A stretch of DNA of 64,000 bases, from contig CATNEN010000028.1 in assembly GCA_950097015.1 (NCBI GenBank), positions 248,001 through 312,000 on the forward strand. The letters run 5' to 3'. Origin of the DNA: Macrostomum hystrix. Its lineage: Eukaryota; Platyhelminthes; Macrostomidae. Positions 45,317 to 56,579 of this stretch are shown here, piece after piece (positions within the stretch are counted from its first letter, which is position 1; the number at the start of each line of letters is the position of its first letter). Under the pieces are notes generated by a model. The model did no database searches and had not been told where the DNA came from. It was given only the letters and a program-made list of their open reading frames with translations. A program made the translations under genes and the position numbers.

Positions 45317-45759
45317 ATTCTCTCACAAAACTTTGCTTTCATTCAAGGCGCAAATATTTGAGCCAGGAAAGACACGGAATTTATAGGTCTAGCAACCAGC
45401 CCTCGTACGAGGCTAATATTTCCCCAAAAATGCGATGCTGCTTTAGTCCCTTGAGAAATGATTGAGCAGGCGTGATGGGAGAAATTCGCGTAAAAGCAAT
45501 AAGGAACCGGAACCAGCCGGAAGGGGATCATTCTAATGCAGGAATAATAAGATTAGGGCAGCAATGAAAACTGTAAACTTTTTTGCAAACTGTTGTTCAC
45601 AGTTCGTAGTGCGTTAGAATATCTTTTTCTCTTTAATAATTTATATTTGTTATAGTCAGCCGAATTGAGTCGGGAGAGACGGCGAGTTCTCTGAGTCGGT
45701 GCGGTTTGCTGTCGCATTGCACAGCAGGCAAAGATATAGCATATTTGATGAACAGTGGA
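45317..45759. other. Intergenic, no gene seen
   Basis: Sequence upstream of the channel gene and downstream of the first NHL gene. Promoter elements were not recognised with confidence. Confidence 0.45.
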
Positions 45760-47931
45760 TCACATGGCACCCGAGCCGTTGTTGTTTTCTGTAGTCTTAG
45801 CGACTCGGTGGACTTGGATTTGACGCCAGTTGCTATTGGCAACCAGCAGCCAATCCCAGCGGCTGCCTGAGTCTCCCTCCCACAGATCGATGCTCACTGG
45901 CCCGGCAGAGCCGCGTACATCGACCTCACCCTCGTCCTCGCTATCGTCAATGCCCATCACAGCGCTGTTATCTACCTTGCCGACTGGGGTTTCGTCGAGG
46001 CCGACACTAAACTCGCAAAGGCATCGCCGACCGTCCGGGTCCAGCAGGCGAATTACCCGGCTAGCCAAGTCGGCGATGTACAACCGGCCTCGCCTATCAG
46101 CCAGGACGTCGTAGGGACTGCGAAACGCCACGGTTGCATCGCCGTCGCCATCGCCACCGGTTAGCGTAGCCACAGCCTGGCCAGTTTCGACGTCCAGGCG
46201 GCGAACGGCCTGCCCTCCCCAGTCCGTGATGAGCAGTCGCCGACTTCGCCGGCACCAGGCGAGGCTCTCGGTGAAGAAGGCCGGGCTGTAGCAGCCGGAC
46301 ACGTCCAGAAGGGCCAGCGTCGGCCACGGCGCCACACGGCCAACAACAACAAGACGCTGCTCGGCGTAGCTCAACGCGTAAAGCCGCTTGCCCCCCGGCG
46401 GCAGGCAGAGGCCGGTTAGGCGAGCCCGCGCCGGCAGGCCGAGCATCTGCGGGCTGAGCCGGCGCCGCAGTCGGCCCGTCAGATCCAAAATCGACAAGCC
46501 GCCCCGACCCTGGGTCAGGTAGAGTAGCTGGTCGCGCGAGTCGCAGCGTAGACTATGCACCTGGTAATTCGGGAGATTCGTATTGACGAACTGCACGTTG
46601 GATCCCGACTGAGGAGTGGTGGTAAGCGCTTGCTTTCTCACCTGAGATTGCCAACGAATCGACGGCCTAAGACGACCCACAGCCGGTGGGCCGCTGCCAT
46701 CGTTGCCGACTTCGCAGCCACCCTTCAACGCTAGCAGCGCCAGATGATCCGGCTTATCGTCAGCGTGGAACGCCACCGCAACGCACACTGGTGCCAGGCG
46801 ACGCCAGCTGCCGGACGCCGTTGGCGCCGCGCGCGCCCGGACTACGCGCCCGCTTTCGCCCTCGCGACTGGCGTCGGCGTTAACCCAGTGCCCGGCTGTG
46901 TTGTCGCAGACGGCGATCCGCCAGACCCGGCCGCCGCCTGGCACCGGGCCGAGCGACTGTGGCGGCTCAGCGCGCAAGTTGTTCAGGCCGGCCGTCAGAG
47001 CGGCGCTAGCGGCGCGCGTCGACGCCAGGCTGTCCGCGGCCCGACGCGACTCGGCTTCGCGCGCCGGAGTCTCGCACTCGGCCAGGTAGGCAATGGAATC
47101 ACCAATCTGGACAAATGAGGATGAGCTTTATTTTCTATCTATATTTTCTCAAGAGAAGAAAGACCTCTGATGCATTAAATACCCACCTTTTTCCGTATCT
47201 CACAAAACATTTTACCGTGAAAATCCAGAGCATAGAACATTTTCCGATAAAACAACTTCCGGACAAAGAAAACATCGGCATCGTCGGGATATTCAACGAT
47301 TCTCATCAGGATGGTGGTGGCCAAAACCACCAATATAGGCATTATTTTTCTTCTAGCAATTCAGTTTTTTATATCATTGTTGGTTATGTTAAATTGATTA
47401 TACGAGTTATTATGTTAAATGACTGATTAAATCAGTCATTCGGTTTGGGAGCTGTCGTGAAGTAGGCAGTGGCTATTTAAAATACCCCCGTGGTCTACTG
47501 TTGAGCTTCACCTGATCCACCAGCTGGAACATGAGCCGCCAGTTCCCAGCCTCCGCTGCCACCTTCGCAGTCTGGGCGAACTCGGCCGCATCGCCGAGAG
47601 CTCGAATTCGCGCTTCCAGCTGGTTGAGCTCGTCTCGAGCCGCGCTACAGATCCTCTGGCGCCAGTACTGATGCCGAGCCTTCAGCAACTGGAATTGCTC
47701 AGCCAGCTCGACCAGGTCAACCTCCTGCCGACTGGAGTGTCTGCGGAGCTCCGGGTAGCTGTTCGTGGCTGCGGCTAGGGCTCTCTGGGCGGCGGCTCCG
47801 AGGGCCTGAACCCGACGCTGCTCCCGCCGTAGGTGACCGCGGCAGAGCGGCTGGCCGGAGTGCGGGCAGAGGCCGGCAGAGGGTCCGGCGTCGCACAGAG
47901 CTACGCTGCAATGGGCGGCTGGCGCGAGCAT
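45760..47931 (-). CDS. RING-less TRIM-NHL-like protein, copy 1
   Basis: Two exons, 47931-47512 and 47106-45760, join in phase 0 (donor GTGAAG, acceptor TTTGTCCAG), giving 588 residues. The N-terminal exon encodes a Cys/His motif like a B-box (CSVALCDAGPSAGLCPHSGQ, then CRGHL). A helical region follows (ALAAATNSYPELRR; LVELAEQFQLLKARHQYW), consistent with a coiled coil. The second exon encodes a beta-propeller of NHL repeats (VHSLRCDSRDQLLYLTQGRG; SPYDVLADRRGRLYIADLAS). No RING precedes the B-box, so ubiquitin-ligase activity is not expected; TRIM-NHL propellers often bind RNA or protein. It is a tandem paralogue of the gene at 50.2-52.8 kb. Confidence 0.75.
47210..47493 (+). mobile_element. 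Non-autonomous dispersed element, copy 1 (short)
   Basis: Shares with 48.3-48.6 kb and 55.9-56.6 kb an ordered set of blocks: CATCG..TCGGGATATTCAACG, ATAGGCATTATTTTTCT, then TCATTCGGTTTGGGAGCTGT, CGTGAAGTAGGCAGTGG and TATTTAAAATACCCC. It lies partly in the intron of the first NHL gene, antisense to it. The class is unknown. Confidence 0.6.
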
Positions 47932-48289
47932 GACTCAAGACAGCAGCTTCAGACTCTGAGCAGTTGGCTCGCCTGGCTTTGTTTCAGGTTTGGCTAGCAG
48001 CTTCGGCTTTAGAATCGCTAAAGGCGATAAGAGCCGCCCCTAAACCACCTGCCATGTAGGTCTCCTTGTTATCTTCGCAGGCATATCAATGAATTCGCAT
48101 TAATAGATCGCACAGTGAAGCAATCGTTTAAGATTGCCAATCCTGCCCTGAGTTTTACTGTTGGAATGAGTTTGAAAACCGATAAGCTACAAGCTGTTGC
48201 GCTGCATTTTTAATTTGAAATTCAATCGTGATTAACAAATGTCGCTATCATGCGCATTTCAAATAGCCACATTTTTCTTGATTTCAGTG

Positions 48290-48620
48290 TCCGCTCAATC
48301 CGAGGAAACAACTTTCAGAATCACAACACATCGGCATGTTCAAGATATTCAACGGTTCTTGTCGGGGGTGTCTAGTGTCAAAAACTACAAATAGAGGCAT
48401 CCTTTTCTAGTCACAATATTTCATCATGGTTAACTATTTGGGATCGATTAAATTGTTAAGTATTTCCTTTTTGAAACAATATGGATTCGCCATAGAAGTT
48501 AATACAGAGTAACTTATTCTTGTCACCAGGGTCTTCGTTTCCATTTGGTTGAATTTTCGCGAAAATCTTTCATTCGGTTTTGGAGCTATCGTGAATTAGG
48601 CAGTGGGTATTTGAAATAGT
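48290..48620 (+). mobile_element. Non-autonomous dispersed element, copy 2
   Basis: Contains AACTTTCAGAATCACAACAC, AAGATATTCAACGGTTCTTG, ATAGAGGCATCC, GTCACCAGGGTCTTCG and then CATTCGGTTTTGGAGCTATC, GTGAATTAGGCAGTGGGTAT, TTGAAATA. Intermediate in length between copies 1 and 3. Confidence 0.6.
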
Positions 48621-49020
48621 GATCTTTTACAAGGATAAAAATAGCGAGATAAATTCTTCTGTTAACAAGGTGTTATAAACCTACAGATTTCATAATGTAC
48701 AGTTGCATTGGAGCAATGTACTGTCATATTGAATCCGTAATTGTTTATATCAAGTATAACGTTTCTCTGAATGTACACGGCTAGAAAGAAGATTTAAGAT
48801 GCAAAGAAAATGAAAAACGACGCAGTGACAGAAAACTTTTGTATTTTATAATTCAAGAATGCCGCATACGAAATCCCTACTAACAAATTTTACTAACAAA
48901 AAAGCTTGTTTATTGTACATGTTTACTTTTATTGATAAAAATGTTAATACTCGTAACATTTATGTTTAAATATAGAATTTTGTATCACAAAATGTTACTT
49001 TAGTCATTTTACTAGTAAAA
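48621..49020. other. AT-rich spacer
   Basis: No gene or clear repeat between the dispersed element and the 31-bp array. Confidence 0.5.
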
Positions 49021-49024
49021 GTTC

Positions 49025-50187
49025 AGGATGTACCAGAGGATTACGGGTAGCTGACGGATCTACCAGAGGATTTGGGGAGCTGACGAATCTACCAGAGGAT
49101 TTGGGAGAAGTTGACGGATCTACCAGAGGATTTGGGAGAAGTTGACGGATCTACCAGAGGATTTGGGAGAAGTTGACGAATCTACCAGAGGATTTGGGAG
49201 AAGTTGACGGATCTACCAGAGGATTTGGGGAGCTGACGAATCTACCAGAGGATTTGGGAGAAGTTGACGGATCTACCAGAGGATTTGGGAGAAGTTGACG
49301 GATCTACCAGAGGAATTGGGAGAAGTTGACGAATCTACCAGAGGATTTGGGAGAAGTTGACGGATCTACCAGAGGATTTGGGAGAAGTTGACGGATCTAC
49401 CAGAGGATTTGGGAGAAGTTGATGAATCTACCAGAGGATTTGGGAGAAGTTGATGAATCTACCAGAGGATTTGGGAGAAGTTGACGGATCTACCAGAGGA
49501 TTTGGGAGAAGTTGACGGATCTACCAGAGGATTTGGGAGAAGTTGACGGATCTACCAGAGGAATTGGGAGAAGTTGACGGATCTACCAGAGGATTTGGGA
49601 GAAGTTGACGGATCTACCAGAGGAATTGGGAGAAGTTGACGGATCTACCAGAGGATTTGGGAGAAGTTGACGGATCTACCAGAGGATTTGGGAGAAGTTG
49701 ACGGATCTACCAGAGGATTTGGGAGAAGTTGATGAATCTACCAGAGGATTTGGGAGAAGTTGACGGATCTACCAGAGGATTTGGGAGAAGTTGACGGATC
49801 TACCAGAGGAATTGGGGAGCTGACGAATCTACCAGAGGATTTGGGAGAAGTTGACGGATCTACCAGAGGATTTGGGAGAAGTTGACGGATCTACCAGAGG
49901 ATTTGGGGAGCTGACGAATCTACCAGAGGATTTGGGAGAAGTTGACGGATCTACCAGAGGATTTGGGGAGCTGACGAATCTACCAGAGGATTTGGGAGAA
50001 GTTGACGGATCTACCAGAGGATTTGGGAGAAGTTGACGGATCTACCAGAGGATTTGGGAGAAGTTGACGGATCTACCAGAGGATTTGGGGAGCTGACGAA
50101 TCTACCAGAGGATTTGGGAGAAGTTGACGGATCTACCAGAGGATTTGGGAGAAGTTGATGAATCTACCAGAGGATTTGGGGAGCTGA
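49025..50187. repeat. 31-bp minisatellite, about 38 units
   Basis: Units are GATCTACCAGAGGATTTGGG followed by AGAAGTTGACG (31 bp) or GAGCTGACGAA (28 bp) forms. The array ends about 7 bp beyond the stop of the second NHL gene, so it occupies that gene's 3' UTR or immediate 3' flank. Confidence 0.95.
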
Positions 50188-50193
50188 GACAGC

Positions 50194-52808
50194 TCAGTGC
50201 AGCTGGAACTCCTTGATTGCCTGGTTGCGCCAGTCCGCCACATAGAGCAGCCGCGGACCGGACAGGGGGTCCGGTTCGTACATTCCGAGACCCTGCGGCC
50301 CGTCGAACTGTCCTTCTCCGCTGCCAGCCTGACCGTCGATGCCCAGCACCTGGACAGACGTGCCATCAGCCAGGAACAGTTGCACAGTCTGGCCCCAGGC
50401 GTCGCTGACGCAGATCACACCACGATTGTCCACAGCCACCCCGGTTGGTCTTTGAAGCTCTGGACTGTCAGCCGCCGCCCCGGCTGTCGGGTAGGACGCG
50501 ATCAAGCGCCCGGTGATGCTGCACACTTTGTGGACTGACCGGCCGCCTTTGTCGGCGACCAGCAATCGGCTGCCGCTAATTGCCAGGCCGCCCAGCCAAG
50601 GCCGGCCCGTGAAGAAGTCGGACAGGTCGAAGGACGCCGTTACACTGTAGGCGGTCTTTTCGATGCCTAGCAGGCGTTTCTCCTTGCCATCCAGCAGGTA
50701 CAGCAGGTCCCGGCTGGTGACTACAGCGGAAGCAGCTCCGAGTCGGTGCTCAAGGCTGTTGGTGTTGATCTTATGCAGCACGCTACCCCACAGGCTCACA
50801 ACTGTGGCGCCATCCTCGCCTTGGCTGATGTACAGGCGCTGGGCGGAGTTGTCGCAGTGCAGGTCGCTCACCGCTAGGCTCCAGTCGATCTCCGCGTCCA
50901 GACGATGCCGCTTACCTTCGGGCAGTTCAATCGCGAGCAGGTGATGCGAACGTTCGTTGACGTCGTAAGAGATGAACAGGCAAGTCGGGCCGAGGGGTCG
51001 CTGAGCTTCTGGCGAGTCCTTAGCAACTAGGCGGCCGCCGGACGAGCTTGAGCAGTGCAGTCCGGCAGTTTTTGAGCACACGGTCAGGCATTCGATTTCG
51101 CCACCCAGGTTGCGCAAGGTGCGACGAAGCTCGACTGGTGGCGCCGTTGCAGGCCGGTCGCCTGGATATTGTTGAGTTAGAGTTTTCATTATCGAGAAGT
51201 ACTAAGTGGATGAGACCACACTATTTTTCCCCTGGCAAAATACCCACTGCCTACTTCACGATAGCTCCCTAACCGAATCACCGATTTTCGTGAAAGTGCA
51301 CCATATGGATAGAAATTTTCCGTCTTGAACAAAGTATGGATTGAACAAAATTTTGTTCAAAAACGCAAAAACACCGATTTGATGGTTACGACATGGTTGG
51401 ATGATGAAATTTTGTGAGCAGAAAAAAGCCTATATTTGTGGTTCTTGTCACCCGACACACCGACGAGATTCGAGCTCCACCCACGAATTGTCTGCCCAGC
51501 ATGCTGTTTTTCTTAACGGCAACAATGTCACCTACTCTACCTCGCCGAAAATCCTGAGTGTCACCCTGGACCCCTTAATGAAGATGCACCTGCCAATGCC
51601 ACTGCTAACAACGTCAAGTCTGCCAATCATCTCTTCAGAACTCTCAGCGGCAGCAGCTGGGGGCTAGACAAAGAAACGCTCATTACCCCCTACAAAGCTA
51701 TCGGCCTCTCGCACCCTAATTACTGTGACCCAGTCTGGTCGCCACTTCTGAGCAGCAGCAGCAACCATCACCGGGTGCCACAGCTGCGCCCCCAAAGAGC
51801 ACCAGCATGAAGAAACCCAGATTCTGCGAGTCCGCCTGCGAGCTGCTGATCCCACTGGACTCAGATGCTCGACCAGTCTCATCCTAGCCACTCGCTCAAC
51901 CTTGAACCGATCGTTCCTCGTCAGCTTCGTGTCTCCCTGCCGGCCATCGCCTCCAGCTTCATCTCCTATGATCAGCCTGCCATCTGCACCATCACCACTG
52001 CTCCGTCCTCTTCATCCAACCCCATCAATGTGCTTCATTCCGCCTTCGTCCAGACCTACCTCAGTTCTCGCGTGGGTATTTATGTGGGTAAAAATAATTG
52101 GGCATTTGAAATACAGTGGTATTTCTGCTGATAATGGCACTGATGTGACATTCAGGCTCAGATTTAAGCAGCTAAGGTAAAACATCTTCACCCACCTGAC
52201 AGCGGAGCCATCTGCCTGTCCAACAGGTATCGGGCGTTCCGTACAGTTGAACAGACATCGGCCAGGCTGCCCTTCTCAGAGAGCAAGCTGCCGCCTCCGC
52301 CCCCGCCTGCGTCATCGCCGCTCGCTCCTTCCCCGTGGTCACCGTCGCTGGGATTCAGCAGCTCCAGGGTCGGTTCCACCTGGGCGGCGAGTTCGTAAAC
52401 TCGGCGGTAGTCGCCTACTCGGTCCGCCGCTCGAATCGCCTCGGTGTAGCCGACAACGTGCTGGCAGGCGGCAATTTTGCTGCTCAGCGATTCGAAGCGG
52501 CCCCGGGCGGCGTCTACAATATCCATTCGCCAGGCGTCGAGCTCGGCTTCCAGTGAGTCGAACACTGCCTCAAGTTCCTGCACATCGCTGGCCATGCGGA
52601 GTCGCCTAGGCTCCAATTCGCGAAGGCCCGCCCGCAAAGCGGCGATTCGCGCTTCGGTGTCGACTCGAAGCCGGCGAACTCGCTCAACGTCGGCGGCCAT
52701 GTGGCCGGAGCACAGCCGCAGGTTGGAGCGTGGTCCGCGACCGATGCTGGGCTCGCGGCACAGCATGATCTCGCACTTGCCCTTGGCTGGGTTGTTTGAC
52801 TTGGACAT
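50194..52808 (-). CDS. RING-less TRIM-NHL-like protein, copy 2
   Basis: Exons 52808-52196 and 51161-50194 join in phase 1 (donor GTGGGT, acceptor AATATCCAG), giving 526 residues. The first exon has a short Cys/His B-box-like motif (CEIMLCREPS..LRLCSGHM) and a long Arg/Glu/Leu helix (DTEARIAALRAGLRELEPRR), then a Gly/Asp-rich hinge. The second exon encodes NHL-type repeats (GVAVDNRGVICVSDAWGQTV; QGLGMYEPDPLSGPRLLYVA). The stop lies at the edge of the 31-bp array. The intron holds an antisense non-LTR reverse-transcriptase fragment. Same architecture and orientation as the gene at 45.8-47.9 kb, but the proteins are clearly diverged. Confidence 0.75.
51219..51302 (-). repeat. Dispersed-element 3' end, inverted fragment
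   Basis: AAAATACCCACTGCCTACTT, CACGATAGCTCCCTAACCGA and CCGATTTTCGTGAAAG are the reverse complement of the 3' blocks of the elements at 47.4, 48.6 and 56.5 kb. Confidence 0.6.
51410..52130 (+). pseudogene. Non-LTR retrotransposon reverse-transcriptase C-terminal fragment
   Basis: Translated pieces in more than one frame include SPKILSVTLDPLMKMHLPMP, LFRTLSGSSWGLDKETLI, YKAIGLSHPNYCDPVWSPLL and, near the end, HSAFVQTYL. These match the thumb and connection region that closes the RT of Jockey/CR1-type LINEs. Frames change along the way and the 5' part is missing, so it is a dead fragment. It lies antisense in the intron of the second NHL gene. Confidence 0.7.
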
Positions 52809-53355
52809 TTTTCACTGTGTCAAAGTCTGCTTCACTCAGGCATTTCTGCTGCGCTTCACTTTAGCCTGTCTCTTCTGCTCGATAAGATAAGATTTTGATT
52901 CTCTTCAGCACCGTCCAATAGGGCCATTGTGCATTGGCTCTGCTCAAAATGTATTCTATTCAAATACATTCATGTCATTTTTCAACGTAGACCCGAATGA
53001 AAAAAAGTTCTTCATTTGTTTTTTAATTGAAGTTCATAAATTATCGGTGCTATTACAGCCAAAGTTGATAGGGGTAGCAGTTCTGGAATGAAGCTTGATA
53101 TTGAGCTTAGATGCAATGGAGAGTCTGAAACATTGAGGTGCGTTGTGAGAGGGAAAAACTCACAGAACGCATCTGACATTGACATAGTAGCCTACCGCCC
53201 ACCCGCTTGGGCAAATATGGAAAAAAAACTGTGTCGACTAAAGCCGCGTGTGGAACATAAGCATCCTTTTCACTTATTACAATGGAATTTTTGTTCATTA
53301 ATGTACCCGATAGATTGGAAAACTACAGACACATTCAGTATCATTATGAGAGTTT
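52809..53355. other. Upstream region of the second NHL gene, no other gene seen
   Basis: One 90-codon plus-strand frame (53088-53360) has no recognised domain. It may contain the promoter of the second NHL gene; no clear elements were identified. Confidence 0.4.
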
Positions 53356-53356
53356 G

Positions 53357-53580
53357 TTAGTATCGAGTGGGAGTTAACGGGACTTGACCCCATGAGGATT
53401 AAACACCCAAGGCACAGTGAGTGTACACTGCCATCTGACAATAATAAAGTACATTGAGTCTGTGCCAGCGTACGGTACTAGTGTGCGAGTGTACTTAGGG
53501 GTCAACGAATGGGCAGAATTGCCTCTCATCGGTCTGTGGGTCTACTGCCAACAAATGCGCCAGAGCCCACGGCTCACAGT
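53357..53580 (+). repeat. SINE body fragment, first family
   Basis: GGCACAGTGAGTGTACACTG and GCAGAATTGCCTCTCATCGG, then TGTGGGTCTACTGCC, match the body of the SINEs at 9.1 and 21.4 kb. The tRNA-like head is missing. Confidence 0.6.
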
Positions 53581-53583
53581 AAC

Positions 53584-53815
53584 ATATATATATATATATC
53601 GTCTTTCGACAGTCGTCTTTCGACGGTCGTGTTTCGACGGTCGTCTTTCGACGGTCGTCTTTCACAGTAACATATATATATATATATCGTCTTTCGACTG
53701 TCTTCTTTCAACGGTCGTTTTTCGACGGTCGTCTTTCGACGGTCGTTTTTCGACGGTCGTCTTTCGACGGTCGTCTTTCGACGGTCGTCTTTCGATGGTC
53801 GTCTTTCGATATAAT
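53584..53815. repeat. 14-bp hairpin-forming minisatellite with (TA)n inserts
   Basis: Units of GTCGTCTTTCGACG each contain CGTC-TTTC-GACG, a perfect 4-bp stem with a 4-base loop. Two CATATATATATATATATCG tracts interrupt the array at 53583-53600 and 53671-53688. Confidence 0.9.
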
Positions 53816-54249
53816 GCTCATGCCGTACCTTATCGTTCATGCAATGATACAATCATCTCAATATATAAGCTACACAGTTAATTTTTCAGTGCTAGACATT
53901 TGTACATGAATCCACTGATAACTTTGTTCTAGCATGCAAACGTAAGTCTACATATATTAAGCTCAGCATTTGGAAAGAATTTGGCATCGAGAAAATGTTT
54001 ATAACTCTCCCTACAACCTGGATTACTGCCTAGCGGACAGCGGCTACACTATTGTTGACCTCACAGAATTTTAAAACACTTTTTACAAGCTTCCAGTCTC
54101 TTGTCATTCAGCTATAATCTATTGATTAGCCAACTGGCCTATCACACTGTTTTAGAGAGACGTGTGGAAAGAAACTGAAAAAAAATATTTGCTCTTCACT
54201 AATTTATCAGTGAGTATATTCAGATAGCGAGAATTAGCAGGCAAACTAT
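53816..54249. other. 5' flank of the glycosyltransferase gene
   Basis: AT-rich upstream sequence. No convincing core promoter was seen. Confidence 0.4.
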
Positions 54250-55359
54250 ATGGTTGAGAAGCATCCAGTTCTCATGCGCCAATTAACTGTACCTCGCATA
54301 CGCAGGTACCTAGTTCTGGGCACCTGTTTTGGCCTCGGCTGCATTGTCATCCTGTGTAGTCACCTGGCAAACCAGCGATGCCACAATGTCCACTGCGGCA
54401 AACCCGCAACAAGCCAGCCGCCGACCAACTCGGAGGCTGAAGTATTTGCCGCTCTGAACCGAATCCGAGGCGGTCGAGTCAGGTGCGGCGTGGTCCAGAG
54501 CCTGTTCCCGGACCGGATTCCGCCGGTGATTCACTGGACTAATCGAGACAGCCGGGTGCTGCTGAAGCACCGAGACCTGGTCGCGTCCTGGCCGGCCATA
54601 CTGGGCGACTCCGCAGTCTACATGCTGTGGGACGACGCTATGATTGAGAGACTGCTAATCAGGCACTACCCGGAGCTGTGGCAGCGCTACAGACACTTGG
54701 GAGCGGGAATCATGCGCTCCGATCTTGGCCGGCTGGCCATTGTTCATCACGTCGGCGGCGTCTACACCGATATGGACGTGCGGCTGCTGCGCAATTTTCT
54801 ACCCCTGTTGCGCAATCATACAGCTCTGTGGTCGCAGGAGCCTTGGGAGCACGCCCACTACCTGTACGGCCGCAAGCAGATGCTGAGCAACGCACTTTTC
54901 ATGAGTCGCGCCGGCCATCCGTTCCTAGAGAACGTTCTGCGCACCTGGCCGGGCTGGTTCGACGCCTTCTGGTTGCACCGGCCCGGGCAGAGCCTCCGCA
55001 GCTCCTCGTCTGCCGTGGCCATGACCGGACCGGGTATGCTCAACAAGTTCCTCGACTCTTACATCGCTAAAGGAAAAACTGGGCCGACTTTGGCCAAGCC
55101 GGATGCATTCCAGCCGTGGTGGGACTCGGCTGCGATACCGTTCGCTATCAAGAAGCGCTGTGCCTTCACCGCCGTAATGCCGACGGAGCAGAGGCAGCGC
55201 TGTTTGGAGCTTCGAAGCGCCAACTTTGTCGCGCGGAGACTGCCACCGCATTCCTATGCAGTTCACCTGTACCTGCACACTGGCTACGGCGCTCCATTGA
55301 ACTATGCAAATGCTAGTCCATTCGAATCGCTGCTCAATTCCAGCTCTTGTGTTATATAG
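54250..55359 (+). CDS. GT32-type (Gly_transf_sug, DXD) Golgi glycosyltransferase
   Basis: A single open frame of 369 residues. A short basic cytosolic tail precedes a type II signal-anchor at residues 21-40 (LVLGTCFGLGCIVILCSHLA). The catalytic domain follows: IPPVIHWTNRD near residue 90, GAGIMRSDLGRLAIVHHVGG near 151-170 and the metal-binding DXD at 174-176 in GVYTDMDVRLLRNF. Family knowledge: GT32 enzymes are Golgi retaining glycosyltransferases using UDP- or GDP-sugars (alpha-1,4-GalT, alpha-GlcNAcT, OCH1 and SUR1 groups). Donor and acceptor here cannot be told. No intron is seen, and the protein length is normal for the family. The ATG at 54250 gives the typical short tail. Confidence 0.85.
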   Translation: MVEKHPVLMRQLTVPRIRRYLVLGTCFGLGCIVILCSHLANQRCHNVHCGKPATSQPPTNSEAEVFAALNRIRGGRVRCGVVQSLFPDRIPPVIHWTNRDSRVLLKHRDLVASWPAILGDSAVYMLWDDAMIERLLIRHYPELWQRYRHLGAGIMRSDLGRLAIVHHVGGVYTDMDVRLLRNFLPLLRNHTALWSQEPWEHAHYLYGRKQMLSNALFMSRAGHPFLENVLRTWPGWFDAFWLHRPGQSLRSSSSAVAMTGPGMLNKFLDSYIAKGKTGPTLAKPDAFQPWWDSAAIPFAIKKRCAFTAVMPTEQRQRCLELRSANFVARRLPPHSYAVHLYLHTGYGAPLNYANASPFESLLNSSSCVI

Positions 55360-55920
55360 AGTTCTCTTGTGTTAGGTCTTGTCCTGTGTTTTTATAACAG
55401 CTTTATGCGATACTTCGCTAGCAGATTAAAAAACGTAAGCTTTCAACGTAATGAGCGCCTTTAGAACTGGACTTTCTAGTGACTTATAAGTCAAAATTCA
55501 TATTTCGATTCGGAAGTTCGATCAATCTTATAAATACTTTTGAGAATTTTTTCAAGAGTTCGTGTAAAGCTGTTTAGTCCAAGACTAGATTGGTCAGGTT
55601 ACTGTTCGTAGTATTGCTCTTAGTACGAGCTCGTAGTCCAGTTGGCACTTCAGCGTTAGAACTAAAATGTTTAAGATATCATGATGAGAAGACCTAAAAA
55701 GCGATAACGTACGAGTAAAGACCAATTTAATTCCGTTAAATTCAGAGCTATGGCCTTTAGGAATTCGGCAATGCATTATCATGTCAAAATACTACAAAAC
55801 GTTTAGCTGTAAAAGACCGCGGACATTTCAAATACTTTTTCTTTTTTTCTTATTCTCCTAAAATATTTAACCGCGATCGCCAAATATTTGAATCCAACGA
55901 AAAAAATATTTTTTTCCGGC
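55360..55920. other. 3' flank of the glycosyltransferase gene
   Basis: No second gene was found. No canonical AATAAA close to the stop was identified. Confidence 0.4.
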
Positions 55921-55924
55921 TCTA

Positions 55925-56575
55925 TCCGATGAAGCAGCTCTTCCAGAATCACAAACATCGCATCGTCGAGATATTCAACGATTCTCGTCAGGTGGAAAAA
56001 ACACCAATGTAGGCATAATTTTTCTGCTTACAAATTTTATAGCCTATATCACCTTAATGCCAGCAATTATTGTTGATTTTTTTACCTTTATCATTATATT
56101 GTATATAATATATAAACTATTGTTATTTACATGTAATACAAGGACCCACAATTTAGTTTGCTAGGGCTAGGACTTGGGACTAGGACTACTTTTGTTGTAG
56201 CCCTTGGTAAATTATCGTATATAAATGGATTATAATGTTAATTATTTCATTTTTTGCCAATATGACTAGCCAAGAATTAAGATCGGTATTTACAGAGCAA
56301 TGTTGGTTGTCCTTGTCACCAGGGTCTTCGGCAAAAATCGCTGAATATCTCGACGATGTTGACTCGGACAGCTTAAAAAAGTTAGTTGATCGTGAAGGAT
56401 GGAACAAAAATGATTCAAATGGTGGACTTTCACGAAAATCGGTCATTAGGTTTGGGTGCTGTCGTGTGAGCAGGCAGCAGATAAAAGAACCACTAGGAGT
56501 AGGTCTACTGCTTGTGGTCCTTGAGTGTATATTTGAAATACCCCTCGTGACGTGGTTCTTCCCTAGGGGGAAATA
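55925..56575 (+). mobile_element. Non-autonomous dispersed element, copy 3 (longest)
   Basis: Begins with CTCTTCCAGAATCACAAACA, CGTCGAGATATTCAACGATT and AATGTAGGCATAATTTTTCT. It continues with a middle part (GTCACCAGGGTCTTCGGCAA, ATATCTCGACGATGTTGACT) that copy 1 lacks and copy 2 keeps in part. It ends with CACGAAAATCGGTCATTAGG and TATTTGAAATACCCC. The 113-codon frame inside (56235-56576) is not convincing as a gene. Confidence 0.6.
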
Positions 56576-56579
56576 GCGT

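Noticed and set aside
56235-56576. 113-codon plus-strand frame
   Set aside because: It coincides with the dispersed element found at 47 and 48 kb, and the other copies do not keep the frame.
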